Positions 48,172 through 56,860 of a stretch of DNA of 64,000 bases are shown in pieces; positions within the stretch are counted from its first letter, which is position 1; each line of letters starts with the position of its first letter. The stretch lies in contig DATBYW010000029.1 in assembly GCA_036513515.1 (NCBI GenBank), positions 1 to 64,000 on the forward strand. The letters run 5' to 3'. Origin of the DNA: Nephthysia sp036513515 (GTDB lineage: Bacteria > Chloroflexota > Dormibacteria > Dormibacterales > Dormibacteraceae). A program made the position numbers and the translations under genes. The notes under the pieces were generated by a model. It was not told where the DNA came from. It saw nothing but the letters and a program-made list of their open reading frames with translations, and searched no databases.

Positions 48172-50547
48172 TCAGCCTCCCACGCCTTCGCGGTATTCCA
48201 CCGAGCGGGGATCCGGCATCGGCAGCCGCCAGTTCCCGGGCGGCATCTGCCAGCGCTCGACCCGCCAGCCCCTCTGATCCGCCACCTGCGAAAGCCTGGC
48301 GTCGGGGTTGACCACGACGGCAGTCCCCACAGCCTCCAGCATGGGCAGGTCGGAGATCGCGTCGGCGTAGGCGAAGCTGTCCGGCAGAACCATCTCGTGC
48401 CGGCGGGCGTACTCCTCGAGAAGGGTCGCGCGGGCTTCTCCGGCCGGCGGAGGAGCCTGCAGGTCGCCGGTCAGCCGCCCGTCGCGCTCGAGCAAGTGCG
48501 CGCAGTCGACGTCAACCTCGAGGAGCTCGGCAAGCGGCTCGACGACGATGTCGAGGGCCCCGGTCAGGAGCAGCACCCTGTGCCCGGCCCTCTTGTGCTC
48601 GCGGATGCGCCGCACGCCCTCCGGGTAGATTCGGCGCAGGGTGACCGCGTTGAGCGCCTCCCGGCCAAGACGGCGCATCTCGGTCACCTCCAGGCCGTCG
48701 TACTCGCGGTAGAACGAGCGCTGGAACTCGGCGCGGGAGTGCCGCTCGAGATAGAGCCAGCGTGGTGCCTTGGAGGCCATGCTGGCCATGAACCTGGGCC
48801 AGTCGCCGATCGGCTGGTCCTTGAGCCGCATCCAGAAGAAGTACTCGACCACGTTGGTCTCGACGAGCGTCCCGTCCACGTCGAAGACGGCAAGCACGTC
48901 ATTCCGGCCGGCCCTCCGGCGCAGCGCCGCCAGTGCAGTGTTCGAATCCGAAACCGGGGTCGTGCTGCCGCTCGGCCCCGGACCCTTGCGAGGGCCGGTG
49001 TCGGCGCGGGACATTCGCACCACGGTGGGCAGGTGCACCCGAGAGAGGTAGTCGTGCCAGTCGAAGAGGGCCGGGTCGAAGGGGAAGCGCTCACGCTCAT
49101 CGGCCGGCAGCCGCTCCCAGAGCGACATCAGGTTGCGGGTGTCGAAGATGCAGTCGACCTCGACGTAGACGCCGTACAGCTCGGCGAGGTTGAGGGCTCG
49201 CTCCAGCCGCCCCTTCTCCTCGTTGAGGTCGTCAGACCAGCGGGTGCCGGCCTGCCCCAGCGGGAGACGCTCGACCAGCTGCTGGGCCGCTTCCACCGCC
49301 CTCAGCGCCAGCCGGCCCCGCGCGGTGAGCTCCCCGCGGCTGGGGAAGGTCCAGGTCGGCGTGCCGATCGCCTGGCCCCAACGGTCACGCAGGGGGTGGG
49401 CTGTGAAGTAGGCGGCGCTCTCGTCGTGCAGCTGGCGCAGGCGCAGGGGGTTCCGGCTTCCCGTGGCCGCGTGGTAGATGCGGTGCTCCCCGGCCGGAGG
49501 CTGGGAGGCGGCTGCAGCCAGCACGACGTTTACGACCAGGTCGGCCGGGATCACGTCGAGCACCGAGTCGGGGAGCCCGGAGAAGTCCTGGAGCAGGCCT
49601 CGGCCGAAGGCCAGGATCAGTGGCTCCGCCATCCGAAAGCCCTCCAGCCAGCCCGGGAAGGGTTCCGCCAGTGCGCTTTCGATGATGCTGGGCCGCACGA
49701 TCGACAGCGGCAGGTCACCCGCCAGCTCCACCACCGCTCTCTCTGCCATCGCCTTGGTGAAGGAGTAGATGTCCGTAAAGCCCATGGCCCGGGCGTGCGC
49801 CCGCCCCCGCTCGACCAGACGGTCTCTGACCCAGCGCTGTCGCAGGCGCTCCACGGCCCTGGCCTGGCTCGGAGTCCCGGCCGGACCCAGGCGGCTGCGG
49901 GCCTGCCGCATCAATCGATCCAGGATCTCGGGGCGCCTGCTTTCCTCCTCGACCGCCGGCCTCAACGTGCTGAGGACCTCTGCCTCGTGCCGCCAGTTGA
50001 GGCCTGGGTCGAATGGCAGCTCCTCCCTGACCAGCCCCCTCAGCATGCCGCCCACGTATGCGGTCGAGACGTGGACGAGGTGGGGACCGCCGCCGGCCTC
50101 GGTCAGAGCCTTGACCAGCCGGGTGGCGCCCAAAAGGTTGGTCTGCGCCGAGACGTCGGCAGGGTTGTCGAACTCGACGGCTGCCGCCGAGTGGATCACG
50201 ACGTCGCACCTGCCCAGCTCGTCCCGCGCCTCCTGGCTCAAGCCCAGGCCCTCGCGTCCCAGGTCGAGCTCCAGCACCGCCAGCTTCTCGGCCACCAGGC
50301 GCTCGAAGGCCTCCTCGCCCAGCTCTTCCTTGAGCCGCCGAAAGGCTGGACTGGCCAGCACTTCGCGCCGCAGCCTTTCGGCGGGAGGCCGCCTCGTGCT
50401 GGGGCGGATGGCCAGGTTGATCCGGGAGATCTCCGGCAGGCTCCGCAGGCACTTCTCGACCACCGACTTGCCGAGGAACCCGGTGGAGCCGGTGATCAGC
50501 AGCGTCTTGCCGGCCAGGCCCCCTGCGATCCCGGGATCAGCGCTCAC
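48172..50547 (-). CDS. fatty acyl-CoA reductase / HAD-IB phosphatase fusion
   Basis: 791 residues from a GTG overlapping the upstream small gene (GTGA). Residues 1-500 are an NAD_binding_4/male-sterility-type reductase: LLITGSTGFLGKSVVEKCL, the SDR catalytic YSFTK near 261, and VRPSIIESALAEPFPGW. Residues about 550-791 are a HAD-IB hydrolase: VFDVDGTLVETN, LLTGALD and YADAISDLPML. The reductase should convert an acyl-CoA to aldehyde or alcohol; the phosphatase half presumably acts on a phosphorylated lipid or precursor. Similar fusions occur in actinobacterial lipid loci. Confidence 0.85.
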   Translation of the reverse strand: MSADPGIAGGLAGKTLLITGSTGFLGKSVVEKCLRSLPEISRINLAIRPSTRRPPAERLRREVLASPAFRRLKEELGEEAFERLVAEKLAVLELDLGREGLGLSQEARDELGRCDVVIHSAAAVEFDNPADVSAQTNLLGATRLVKALTEAGGGPHLVHVSTAYVGGMLRGLVREELPFDPGLNWRHEAEVLSTLRPAVEEESRRPEILDRLMRQARSRLGPAGTPSQARAVERLRQRWVRDRLVERGRAHARAMGFTDIYSFTKAMAERAVVELAGDLPLSIVRPSIIESALAEPFPGWLEGFRMAEPLILAFGRGLLQDFSGLPDSVLDVIPADLVVNVVLAAAASQPPAGEHRIYHAATGSRNPLRLRQLHDESAAYFTAHPLRDRWGQAIGTPTWTFPSRGELTARGRLALRAVEAAQQLVERLPLGQAGTRWSDDLNEEKGRLERALNLAELYGVYVEVDCIFDTRNLMSLWERLPADERERFPFDPALFDWHDYLSRVHLPTVVRMSRADTGPRKGPGPSGSTTPVSDSNTALAALRRRAGRNDVLAVFDVDGTLVETNVVEYFFWMRLKDQPIGDWPRFMASMASKAPRWLYLERHSRAEFQRSFYREYDGLEVTEMRRLGREALNAVTLRRIYPEGVRRIREHKRAGHRVLLLTGALDIVVEPLAELLEVDVDCAHLLERDGRLTGDLQAPPPAGEARATLLEEYARRHEMVLPDSFAYADAISDLPMLEAVGTAVVVNPDARLSQVADQRGWRVERWQMPPGNWRLPMPDPRSVEYREGVGG

Positions 50548-50837
50548 CGCCGCCCCGAACGCCTGGCTCGTGGCGGTGGAGGCTGCTCTTTCTTGCCGGG
50601 GTTCGAGCTGGTGGACGGCCGTGGATTTGAACCGGGGCCCGACGTCCGGGGATTGGAGCTGGGGCCCGACCCCCGGGGATTGGACTTGCTCCCCGCCGGT
50701 GCCGCCGGCGGGGTTGGAGGCCCGAAGATACGCCAGCCACGAAACACGACCAGGTAGCTGACCCACACCGCCCAGGCGAAGAAGCCCAGGAGGAGGACCA
50801 AGAGCACCACCGCAACGAGCACATCCACGATCGCCAA
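50544..50837 (-). CDS. 97-residue membrane protein with SNPRxSGPx repeats
   Basis: Starts at TTG 50837 (or GTG a few codons later). One long hydrophobic helix (about 3-30, VDVLVAVVLLVLLLGFFAWA) is followed by a proline/serine tail with about three near-repeats of SNPRxSGPx encoded by 27-base DNA repeats (near 50634-50686), ending in a basic RRSGRR. It overlaps the FAR-HAD gene by 4 bases, so co-translation is likely. Possibly a membrane tether for the reductase; no family recognised. Confidence 0.55.
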   Translation of the reverse strand: MAIVDVLVAVVLLVLLLGFFAWAVWVSYLVVFRGWRIFGPPTPPAAPAGSKSNPRGSGPSSNPRTSGPGSNPRPSTSSNPGKKEQPPPPRARRSGRR

Positions 50838-50897
50838 AAGTAACGCCTGGCACCTCTCGGCGTGCGGATCAGCGGTGGGCGCGCTGCTCGCGAGCCT

Positions 50898-50999
50898 TCA
50901 GCTACGCCGGCGGCGCCTCGGCTGCATGAACAGGTTGAAGATCGCCACCACGCTGAGGGCGAGGTAGAGCATCCCGATTATGAAGAGCCCGGTCTCCAT
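50898..50999 (-). CDS. 33-residue single-span membrane peptide
   Basis: ATG to TGA, with GGGGCGG close upstream. Short acidic start (MET), hydrophobic helix GLFIIGMLYLALSVVAIFN and a basic end MQPRRRRRS, giving an N-out/C-in single span. It is the first possible gene of the lipid-enzyme operon, 60 bases before the 97-residue protein. Too short for certainty; the clean helix plus positive tail is the evidence. Confidence 0.45.
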   Translation of the reverse strand: METGLFIIGMLYLALSVVAIFNLFMQPRRRRRS

Positions 51000-51128
51000 C
51001 CGCCCCAAATGATAGAGAACGCTTCGCTTCCCCATGCGGAGAGGATTGGGGAGAGTCTGTCTTTGGAAGAGGGAAGGCCTTCGTCAGCGCTCAGGTCGGG
51101 CTGACGGGCGGGGCTACCATACGAAGCC

Positions 51129-52151
51129 GTGGAAATACTCAGCTCCGGCCGCTGCGTCGTGTATCGAGAGCCCACGGGACCCTCCGGAGTGCGGCTCGAA
51201 GAACGCCCCCGCGTGCCGACGCCGCAGGGGGCTGTGACTGTCTCGATTCGGGCCGCGTCGTTGAACCATCTCGACGTCTGGCTGGTCAGCGGGGCGCAGC
51301 GTGTCGAGCCGCCGCGGGTCCTGGCGGCTGATGGAGCGGGCGTCGTCGCCGAGTCCGGGGATTCGTCGTGGCGGCCCGGAGACGAGGTCGTCATCTACCC
51401 CGTCGCCTGCTGCTGGCGGTGCGAGCAGTGTCGTGCAGGCCGGCAGGTCTTCTGCCCTCAGTTCGGCATCCTCGGCGAGCACACCGACGGCACCGCATGT
51501 GAGTTCTTCCAGGTCCCGGCTCAGAACCTCTACCGGCGGCCGGAGGGGCTCAGCTGGGATGAGGCTGCCGCCTTTCCGCTGACCTTCCTCACCGCCTGGC
51601 GCATGATCGTGACCCGCGCTCGCCTCCAGCCTGGAGAGACGATGCTGGTAGTCGGCGCCGGCGCCGGCGTGGCGGCGGCCGCCATCGCCATCGGCCGGCA
51701 GCTGGGCGCGCGCGTGCTGGCGACCAGCCGCAGCCAGGCCAAGCGCGAACGTGTCCTGGAGCTCGGGGCGGAGGCCGCCTTCGACTCCTCAGGCTTCTCC
51801 AAACCGGTCCGGGAGGCGACCCAGGGAGGCGTGGACGTCGTCTTCGAGCACGTCGGGCCGGCCACCCTGGACGAGTCGATCCGCTCCATCCGCAAGGGCG
51901 GCCGCATCGTCTTCTGCGGTTCCACCAGCGGCGTCCGCGCCGAGGTGAACATGCCCCGGCTCTTCTTCGGGCAGGCCGACCTGCTGGGTTCCACGATGGG
52001 CAACGCAGGGGAATTCGAGCAGGTGCTCGAGGCGATCGGTCGTGGCCTCCGGCCGATCGTCGACTCCACATTCGCTCTGGACGAGGCCACGAGCGCCCTC
52101 GAACGGCTGGAGCGGGCCGAGCAGTTTGGCAAGGTGGTGCTCCACCCTTAG
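51129..52151 (+). CDS. zinc-type alcohol dehydrogenase / quinone oxidoreductase family protein
   Basis: 340 residues from GTG. MDR fold with AASLNHLDVWLVSG, structural zinc cysteines CCWRCEQCRAGRQVFC, AAAFPLTFLTAWRMIV and the NADP motif VVGAGAGVAAAAIAIG. Substrate unknown (alcohol or enone). Divergent from the lipid operon, 129 bases from the 33-residue peptide. Confidence 0.88.
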   Translation: MEILSSGRCVVYREPTGPSGVRLEERPRVPTPQGAVTVSIRAASLNHLDVWLVSGAQRVEPPRVLAADGAGVVAESGDSSWRPGDEVVIYPVACCWRCEQCRAGRQVFCPQFGILGEHTDGTACEFFQVPAQNLYRRPEGLSWDEAAAFPLTFLTAWRMIVTRARLQPGETMLVVGAGAGVAAAAIAIGRQLGARVLATSRSQAKRERVLELGAEAAFDSSGFSKPVREATQGGVDVVFEHVGPATLDESIRSIRKGGRIVFCGSTSGVRAEVNMPRLFFGQADLLGSTMGNAGEFEQVLEAIGRGLRPIVDSTFALDEATSALERLERAEQFGKVVLHP

Positions 52152-52212
52152 CCCGGATGTGGAGGCACGGAGCTGACGGGAACCCGCCGGATTCGGCCGC
52201 ACCTGCTAGCGC

Positions 52213-54153
52213 TTATCGCGCGGCGGTCATGGCCGCGGTGACGACCTGCGGCTTCAGTCCGGTTACTCGCAGGATCTCGGCTTCGTCCAGCGAGTCCTCC
52301 GCCAACAGGGCCTGAGCCAGCGCATCCAGCCTTGAACGGTTCTCAGCGAGCAGCCGCTCGGCCTCCATCAGGCACTCCTGGACGATTCGCTTGATCTCCT
52401 CGTCGATGAGCGCCGCCGTCGCGTCGCTGAAGGGCTTTTGCAGGGCGAGCGGGCCCGGTCCCTCCTCGGTCGAGTAGTTCAGCGGACCCACCTTCGAGCT
52501 CATCCCGAACCGCACGACCATTTCTCGGGCGATCATCGTCACCTGCTGGAGGTCGTTCTCAGCGCCCGTGGTCGCCATGTTGTACACGAGCAGCTCCGCC
52601 CCTCGGCCGCCCAGGGCGCCGACGATGCGAGCCCGGAGGTACTCCTCCGTGTAGTTGAAGCGGTCGTCCACCGGACTCTGAACGGTGACCCCGAGCGCTC
52701 GGCCTCGGGGAACGATCGTCACCTTTCGAACCGGGTCGGCGCCGGGCACCAGCAGCCCCAGCAGGGCGTGTCCGCTCTCGTGGTAGGCGACCCGCTCGCG
52801 GTCCTCCTGAGAGAGCATGATCTTCCGCTCGGCGCCCAGCAGCACCTTTTCGATCGCCTCGGAGAAATCCTCCATGGTCACCGCGTCGCGGTCCTTGCGC
52901 GCCGCCAGCAGCGCCGCCTCGTTGACGAGGTTGCGGAGGTCCGCGCCCACGAACCCTGGCGTTTGCTGAGCAAGCTCGTTCAGGTCCACGTCGGGCGCCA
53001 GCGGGACGTTGCGCGTGTGGATCTTCAGGATCGCCATCCGGCCGGCGCGGTCCGGCGGCTGGACCACAACCCGCCGGTCGAAACGGCCGGGACGCAGCAG
53101 CGCCGAGTCCAGGACGTCGGCCCGGTTGGTGGCGGCGAGGACGATCACCCCCTCCCGGGAGTCGAAACCGTCCATCTCGGTGAGGATCTGGTTCAGGGTC
53201 TGCTCTTGCTCATCGTTGCCGGACAGCCGGACGCCGCCGGAGCGGCTGCGGCCGATAGCGTCGAGCTCGTCTATGAAGATGATGGCGGGCGCCGCCTGGC
53301 GGGCTTTGTTGAAGAGGTCCCGCACGCGGGAGGCGCCCACCCCGACGATCATCTCGATGAACTCGGCCGCCGAGACGCTGAAGAAGGGGACGCCCGCCTC
53401 CCCGGCCACGGCTCTCGCCAGCAGGGTCTTGCCGGTACCGGGCGGACCGATCAGCAGCACCCCCTTGGGGACGGTGCCGCCCAGGCGCTGATAGCGCTGA
53501 GGCTGTCTCAGGAAGTCGACTATCTCCTGGAGCTCGGCCTTGGCGTCGTCGATGCCCGCGACGTCGGCGAAGGTCGTGGCGGGACGCTCCGGGTCGTACA
53601 GCCGGGCACGGCTCTGCCCGATGCCGAAGACGCCGCCCCCGGCCGCCGACGTTGCCCGGCGATTCAGGTAGAGGAATCCCCCGATCAACAGGATCGCCGG
53701 CCCGAAGCTGAAGAGCAGAGTCTGCCAGAGCGGAGTCGGTGGGTTCACCGGTTGGGCGCTGATGGTCACGTTGTGCTGGAGGAGCAAGGGCAGCAGCTCG
53801 TTGTCGGCGAAGGGCGGCTTCACGGTCGCGAAGTGGGTCGCCTTGTTCTTGCTGGTCGGAGTGTCACCGACGGGGTTCTTGGTGATGCCTGTGATCGAGT
53901 CGCCCTGGATCGTGACGCTGGTCACGTTGTCCGCTGGGATCTGCGCCCTGAAGACGTTATAGGGGATCGTCACCTGCTTGGGCGGCTGCGGCGCCAGGAG
54001 CACGTTGACGACCACGTAGTTCAGGACGATCAGGATTCCGATCAGGATCCAGTTGCGCGGTCTGCGCAGCCAGTCCATGAGAGTGGGCGGCTTCTGCGGC
54101 GGCCTGCGACCGGGGAAACGCTCCGGTGCGCCGGGCGGGAGGTTAGAGGACAT
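52213..54153 (-). CDS. ftsH: ATP-dependent zinc metalloprotease FtsH
   Basis: 646 residues. N-terminal span NWILIGILIVLNYVVVNVLL, an extracytoplasmic domain, second span LWQTLLFSFGPAILLIGGF, AAA domain with GPPGTGKT (about 238), DELDAIGRSR and the SRH region, then the zinc protease motif HESGH (about 458) and a coiled C-terminus. Degrades misfolded membrane proteins and selected regulators. Length and motif order are standard. Confidence 0.96.
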   Translation of the reverse strand: MSSNLPPGAPERFPGRRPPQKPPTLMDWLRRPRNWILIGILIVLNYVVVNVLLAPQPPKQVTIPYNVFRAQIPADNVTSVTIQGDSITGITKNPVGDTPTSKNKATHFATVKPPFADNELLPLLLQHNVTISAQPVNPPTPLWQTLLFSFGPAILLIGGFLYLNRRATSAAGGGVFGIGQSRARLYDPERPATTFADVAGIDDAKAELQEIVDFLRQPQRYQRLGGTVPKGVLLIGPPGTGKTLLARAVAGEAGVPFFSVSAAEFIEMIVGVGASRVRDLFNKARQAAPAIIFIDELDAIGRSRSGGVRLSGNDEQEQTLNQILTEMDGFDSREGVIVLAATNRADVLDSALLRPGRFDRRVVVQPPDRAGRMAILKIHTRNVPLAPDVDLNELAQQTPGFVGADLRNLVNEAALLAARKDRDAVTMEDFSEAIEKVLLGAERKIMLSQEDRERVAYHESGHALLGLLVPGADPVRKVTIVPRGRALGVTVQSPVDDRFNYTEEYLRARIVGALGGRGAELLVYNMATTGAENDLQQVTMIAREMVVRFGMSSKVGPLNYSTEEGPGPLALQKPFSDATAALIDEEIKRIVQECLMEAERLLAENRSRLDALAQALLAEDSLDEAEILRVTGLKPQVVTAAMTAAR

Positions 54154-54265
54154 GAAACGTTATTGCGGTCCAGTATGCACGGCGTTCGTGTAAGCCGTCT
54201 AAACGCCCCCCGGCGGCGCGAACCATGGCGCATGGCCGGACCTGGCCGATACTGAGCGGCTGTCC

Positions 54266-55231
54266 ATGAAGCCCACGACGCCGGTTGGCGGCGACTCCGA
54301 CCCGGCCGATTTCCAGGCCTGGCCGAAGGCCGAGCTGCATTGCCACCTGGATGGCGCGCTCCGGCCGGCCACTGCCGAAGAGCTGGCCGACGAGCTGGGG
54401 CTGGATCTACCCCGCCCTCTGCGCCTGGCTGCTCCGGCCTCCTGCGCCTCCCAGGCGGAGTACCTGGAATTCTTCGATCACCCGATCGCGGTGATGCAGA
54501 CGGCGGAGGGTATCGCACGGACGGCACGGGAGCTGGGAGAGGATGCCGCGGCCGACGGCATCGAGTACCTGGAGGTGCGCTGGGCCCCTCGCTTCCACCT
54601 CAGGCGCGGGCTCAGTCTGGAGCGGGTGATCGAGGCCGTGCTGGAGGGCCTGGCGGCCGCACCGGTGCGCGCCGTGGCCATCGTCTGCGCCATTCGCCAG
54701 CACCCGGTGGAGGAGAACGTGGCGCTGGCGCGCGCCGCCGGCCGCTACGCCGGACGCGGCGTCGTGGGCTTCGACCTGGCCGGCGACGAAGCGGGTTGGG
54801 CCGCCGCCCCTCACCGACCCGCTTTCGAGGCCGCTCGGGCGGCGGGTCTCCGGCTCACCTGCCACGCCGGCGAGGCAGGACCGCCCTCCAACCTCGGCGA
54901 TGCGCTTGACCTGGGCGTCGAGCGCATCGGCCACGGGGTCCTCGGCGCGGGAGATCACCGCCTGATGGACCGCGTACGCTCGGAAGGCGTGACGCTCGAC
55001 CTCTGCCCCACCGCGAACTGGAGGTGCAAGGCCGTGCCGCGGTTGGAGGACCACCCTCTCCCCCGCCTGCTCCGCAGCGGTGTTCGCTGCACCCTGAGCA
55101 CCGACTCGCCGACCGTCGCCGGCGTCACGCTGAGCGGGGAGTTCCGTCTCGCTCACCAAACCCTGGGCATGACCCTGGAAGAGCTGCACCGCTGCAACGC
55201 GATCGCGTTTGAATCACGCTTCGGTGACTGA
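54266..55231 (+). CDS. add: adenosine deaminase
   Basis: 321 residues. Metal and catalytic motifs: KAELHCHLDGAL (HxH), TCHAGEAGPP (His, Glu), RIGHGVL and LSTDSPTVAG (Asp). Deaminates adenosine/deoxyadenosine to inosine. Divergent from ftsH; its stop lies inside the start of the following Nudix gene, so the two are coupled. Part of the nucleoside-salvage set in this window. Confidence 0.92.
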   Translation: MKPTTPVGGDSDPADFQAWPKAELHCHLDGALRPATAEELADELGLDLPRPLRLAAPASCASQAEYLEFFDHPIAVMQTAEGIARTARELGEDAAADGIEYLEVRWAPRFHLRRGLSLERVIEAVLEGLAAAPVRAVAIVCAIRQHPVEENVALARAAGRYAGRGVVGFDLAGDEAGWAAAPHRPAFEAARAAGLRLTCHAGEAGPPSNLGDALDLGVERIGHGVLGAGDHRLMDRVRSEGVTLDLCPTANWRCKAVPRLEDHPLPRLLRSGVRCTLSTDSPTVAGVTLSGEFRLAHQTLGMTLEELHRCNAIAFESRFGD

Positions 55232-55841
55232 CCTCGGCAAGCTCCGGGCGGCGATCGGCGCGCGCCCTCCCAGGGCCTCGCGCCTGTCCCTCCAGGGCCG
55301 CATCCAGGCGGCCGTCTGTGTTCCCATCCACGACGGTCCACGAGGCCTCGAGGTGTGGGCGATCAAACGGGTCGACAGGCTGCGTCACCACGCCCGGGAG
55401 ATCGCCTTTCCGGGGGGCAAGCCGGATCCAGGCGATCGGGACCTGATGGACACCGCCTTCAGAGAGACGGAGGAGGAGCTCGGCATCTCGCGAGAACGCT
55501 TGCACCTCCTGGGCCCCCTGGCCCCCGTGCCGACGGCAACCAGCCGCTTCACCCTCAATCCCTTCGTGGCGCTGGTCGAAGCCGGGGCCGAAGCCAGGCC
55601 GTCTGTGAGCGAGGTGGCGGCGCTGATCCGAATGCCGCTCTCGGACTTCTTCGCCGGCCTGGTGCCGTATCGAGCGATCGAGCTCGGCAGTGGCTGGCGT
55701 TCCCCGATCTTCGACTTCGAGGTTGGTTCGATGTACGGCGCCAGCGCGCACGTGCTGGAGGAGCTCCTCCTGGTCTATGCCTCCATCAAGGAGCTGGCCT
55801 TCCCTGAACCCACGCTGACCGATGAGATCCCGTGGCAATAG
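55224..55841 (+). CDS. Nudix hydrolase, CoA-pyrophosphatase-like
   Basis: 205 residues from GTG 55224 (TTG 55209 also possible). Nudix box GGKPDPGDRDLMDTAFRETE-EELGI with all catalytic glutamates, and the preceding REIAFPGGK typical of NUDT7/YeaB-like CoA diphosphatases. Overlaps the add stop. Predicted to hydrolyse CoA or related dinucleotides in the cytoplasm. Confidence 0.88.
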   Translation: MTDLGKLRAAIGARPPRASRLSLQGRIQAAVCVPIHDGPRGLEVWAIKRVDRLRHHAREIAFPGGKPDPGDRDLMDTAFRETEEELGISRERLHLLGPLAPVPTATSRFTLNPFVALVEAGAEARPSVSEVAALIRMPLSDFFAGLVPYRAIELGSGWRSPIFDFEVGSMYGASAHVLEELLLVYASIKELAFPEPTLTDEIPWQ

Positions 55842-55927
55842 GCTGCGTGCTCCTTCAGTAGTCTTTCTTGCCTTGCTGTGTGCTGGCGCCCGGCGCTTCC
55901 CCAAGACTGAAGACTGAGGAGGTCACC

Positions 55928-56335
55928 ATGAGCGGATTCCGGTCCTTTCTGCTGCGCGGCAGCGTGGTCGACCTGGCGGTGGGAATCGTCATCGGCGCCG
56001 CCTTCGGAACGGTGGTGAACGAGCTCGTCAAGGACTTCATCACACCGCTGATCGCCGCCGTGGGCGGTCAGCCCAACTTCGACTCCCTCTACTTCACGGT
56101 CAACAACAGCCGGTTCATGTATGGCCGCTTCCTGGACGCGGCCATCAGCTTCCTTCTCGTCGCGGCGGTCGTCTACTACCTGATCGTGCTGCCCTACTCC
56201 CGCTTCCGCGCGCGCTTCGAGAAGGCGCCCTCACCCGAGCCGAAGACCAGGGACTGCCCCGAGTGCCTGAGCCAGATCCCGGCAAACGCCCGGCGCTGCG
56301 CCTACTGCACGGCAGTACTCTCCGTAGCCGCGTAA
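55928..56335 (+). CDS. mscL: large-conductance mechanosensitive channel with C-terminal zinc ribbon
   Basis: 135 residues from ATG with GAGGAGGT 5 bases upstream. MscL core: FRSFLLRGSVVDLAVGIVIG and AAFGTVVNELVKDFITPLI (helix 1), periplasmic loop, then AAISFLLVAAVVYYLIVLP (helix 2). The cytoplasmic end carries CPEC and CAYC (about 112-130), a zinc-ribbon replacing the usual C-terminal helix. Opens at high membrane tension to release solutes in hypo-osmotic shock. Confidence 0.94.
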   Translation: MSGFRSFLLRGSVVDLAVGIVIGAAFGTVVNELVKDFITPLIAAVGGQPNFDSLYFTVNNSRFMYGRFLDAAISFLLVAAVVYYLIVLPYSRFRARFEKAPSPEPKTRDCPECLSQIPANARRCAYCTAVLSVAA

Positions 56336-56380
56336 GTCCGTCCCTCGCTGAGGCGGTCCGATGGCGGGGAGGCGCTTTCT

Positions 56381-56860
56381 TCAGCCCTCTAGCTGTCTGA
56401 GTTGGTCGATGTGGGCCTCGAGGTGGCCTATGAGCAGCATGTCCAGGACCTCGCGGAGTTGGACCTCCCGGTTGCCGCTCTGGGCAACGTAGAGCGCCGT
56501 GCGCTCGAGGTCTTCTTCTCGCATCTCGTCCAGCAGCGTCTCCAGGCCTCCCACACCCCGCTCGATATCGCGGCGCAGCTGCTCCTCCGCTGCGGCGGGG
56601 CCCGAGTCGATGGCCTCCCGCCTGCGGAGGGTGCCAGCCTCGTCACGCCCGATCTGGGTGGCGCCGCCCATCACCTCTCTGACCTGCACGGTCCAGTAGG
56701 GCAGCATCTCGGCCACGTGCCCGAAAACGTTGGACCGATCCCACCGCTCGCCCGTTTTCTCGTCCGCCGGGCCCAGATCGCCCCGCCCCACCAGGGGGAG
56801 GGCAGCAAGGGCAGCCCCTGCCTCCCGAGCGCGGCGGCGATACGACTCGAGATCGCTCAT
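56381..56860 (-). CDS. DinB-like putative metal-dependent enzyme
   Basis: 159 residues, four-helix bundle type. Candidate metal histidines: His48 (VFGHVAEML) and HxxxH in IGHLEAHIDQL near the C-terminus, the usual DinB triad. Families of this fold include mycothiol- or bacillithiol-dependent transferases. Overlaps upp by 4 bases, so it is at the end of that operon. Confidence 0.75.
   Translation of the reverse strand: MSDLESYRRRAREAGAALAALPLVGRGDLGPADEKTGERWDRSNVFGHVAEMLPYWTVQVREVMGGATQIGRDEAGTLRRREAIDSGPAAAEEQLRRDIERGVGGLETLLDEMREEDLERTALYVAQSGNREVQLREVLDMLLIGHLEAHIDQLRQLEG

Noticed and set aside
50620..50660. Sequence like a tRNA T-arm (GATTTGAACCGGGGCCCG)
   Set aside because: No matching acceptor, D or anticodon arms; it belongs to the coding repeat of the 97-residue protein.
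48397..50757. 786-codon + strand reading frame opposite the FAR-HAD gene
   Set aside because: Mirror of a GC-rich coding region; the reverse strand carries clear Rossmann and HAD motifs.
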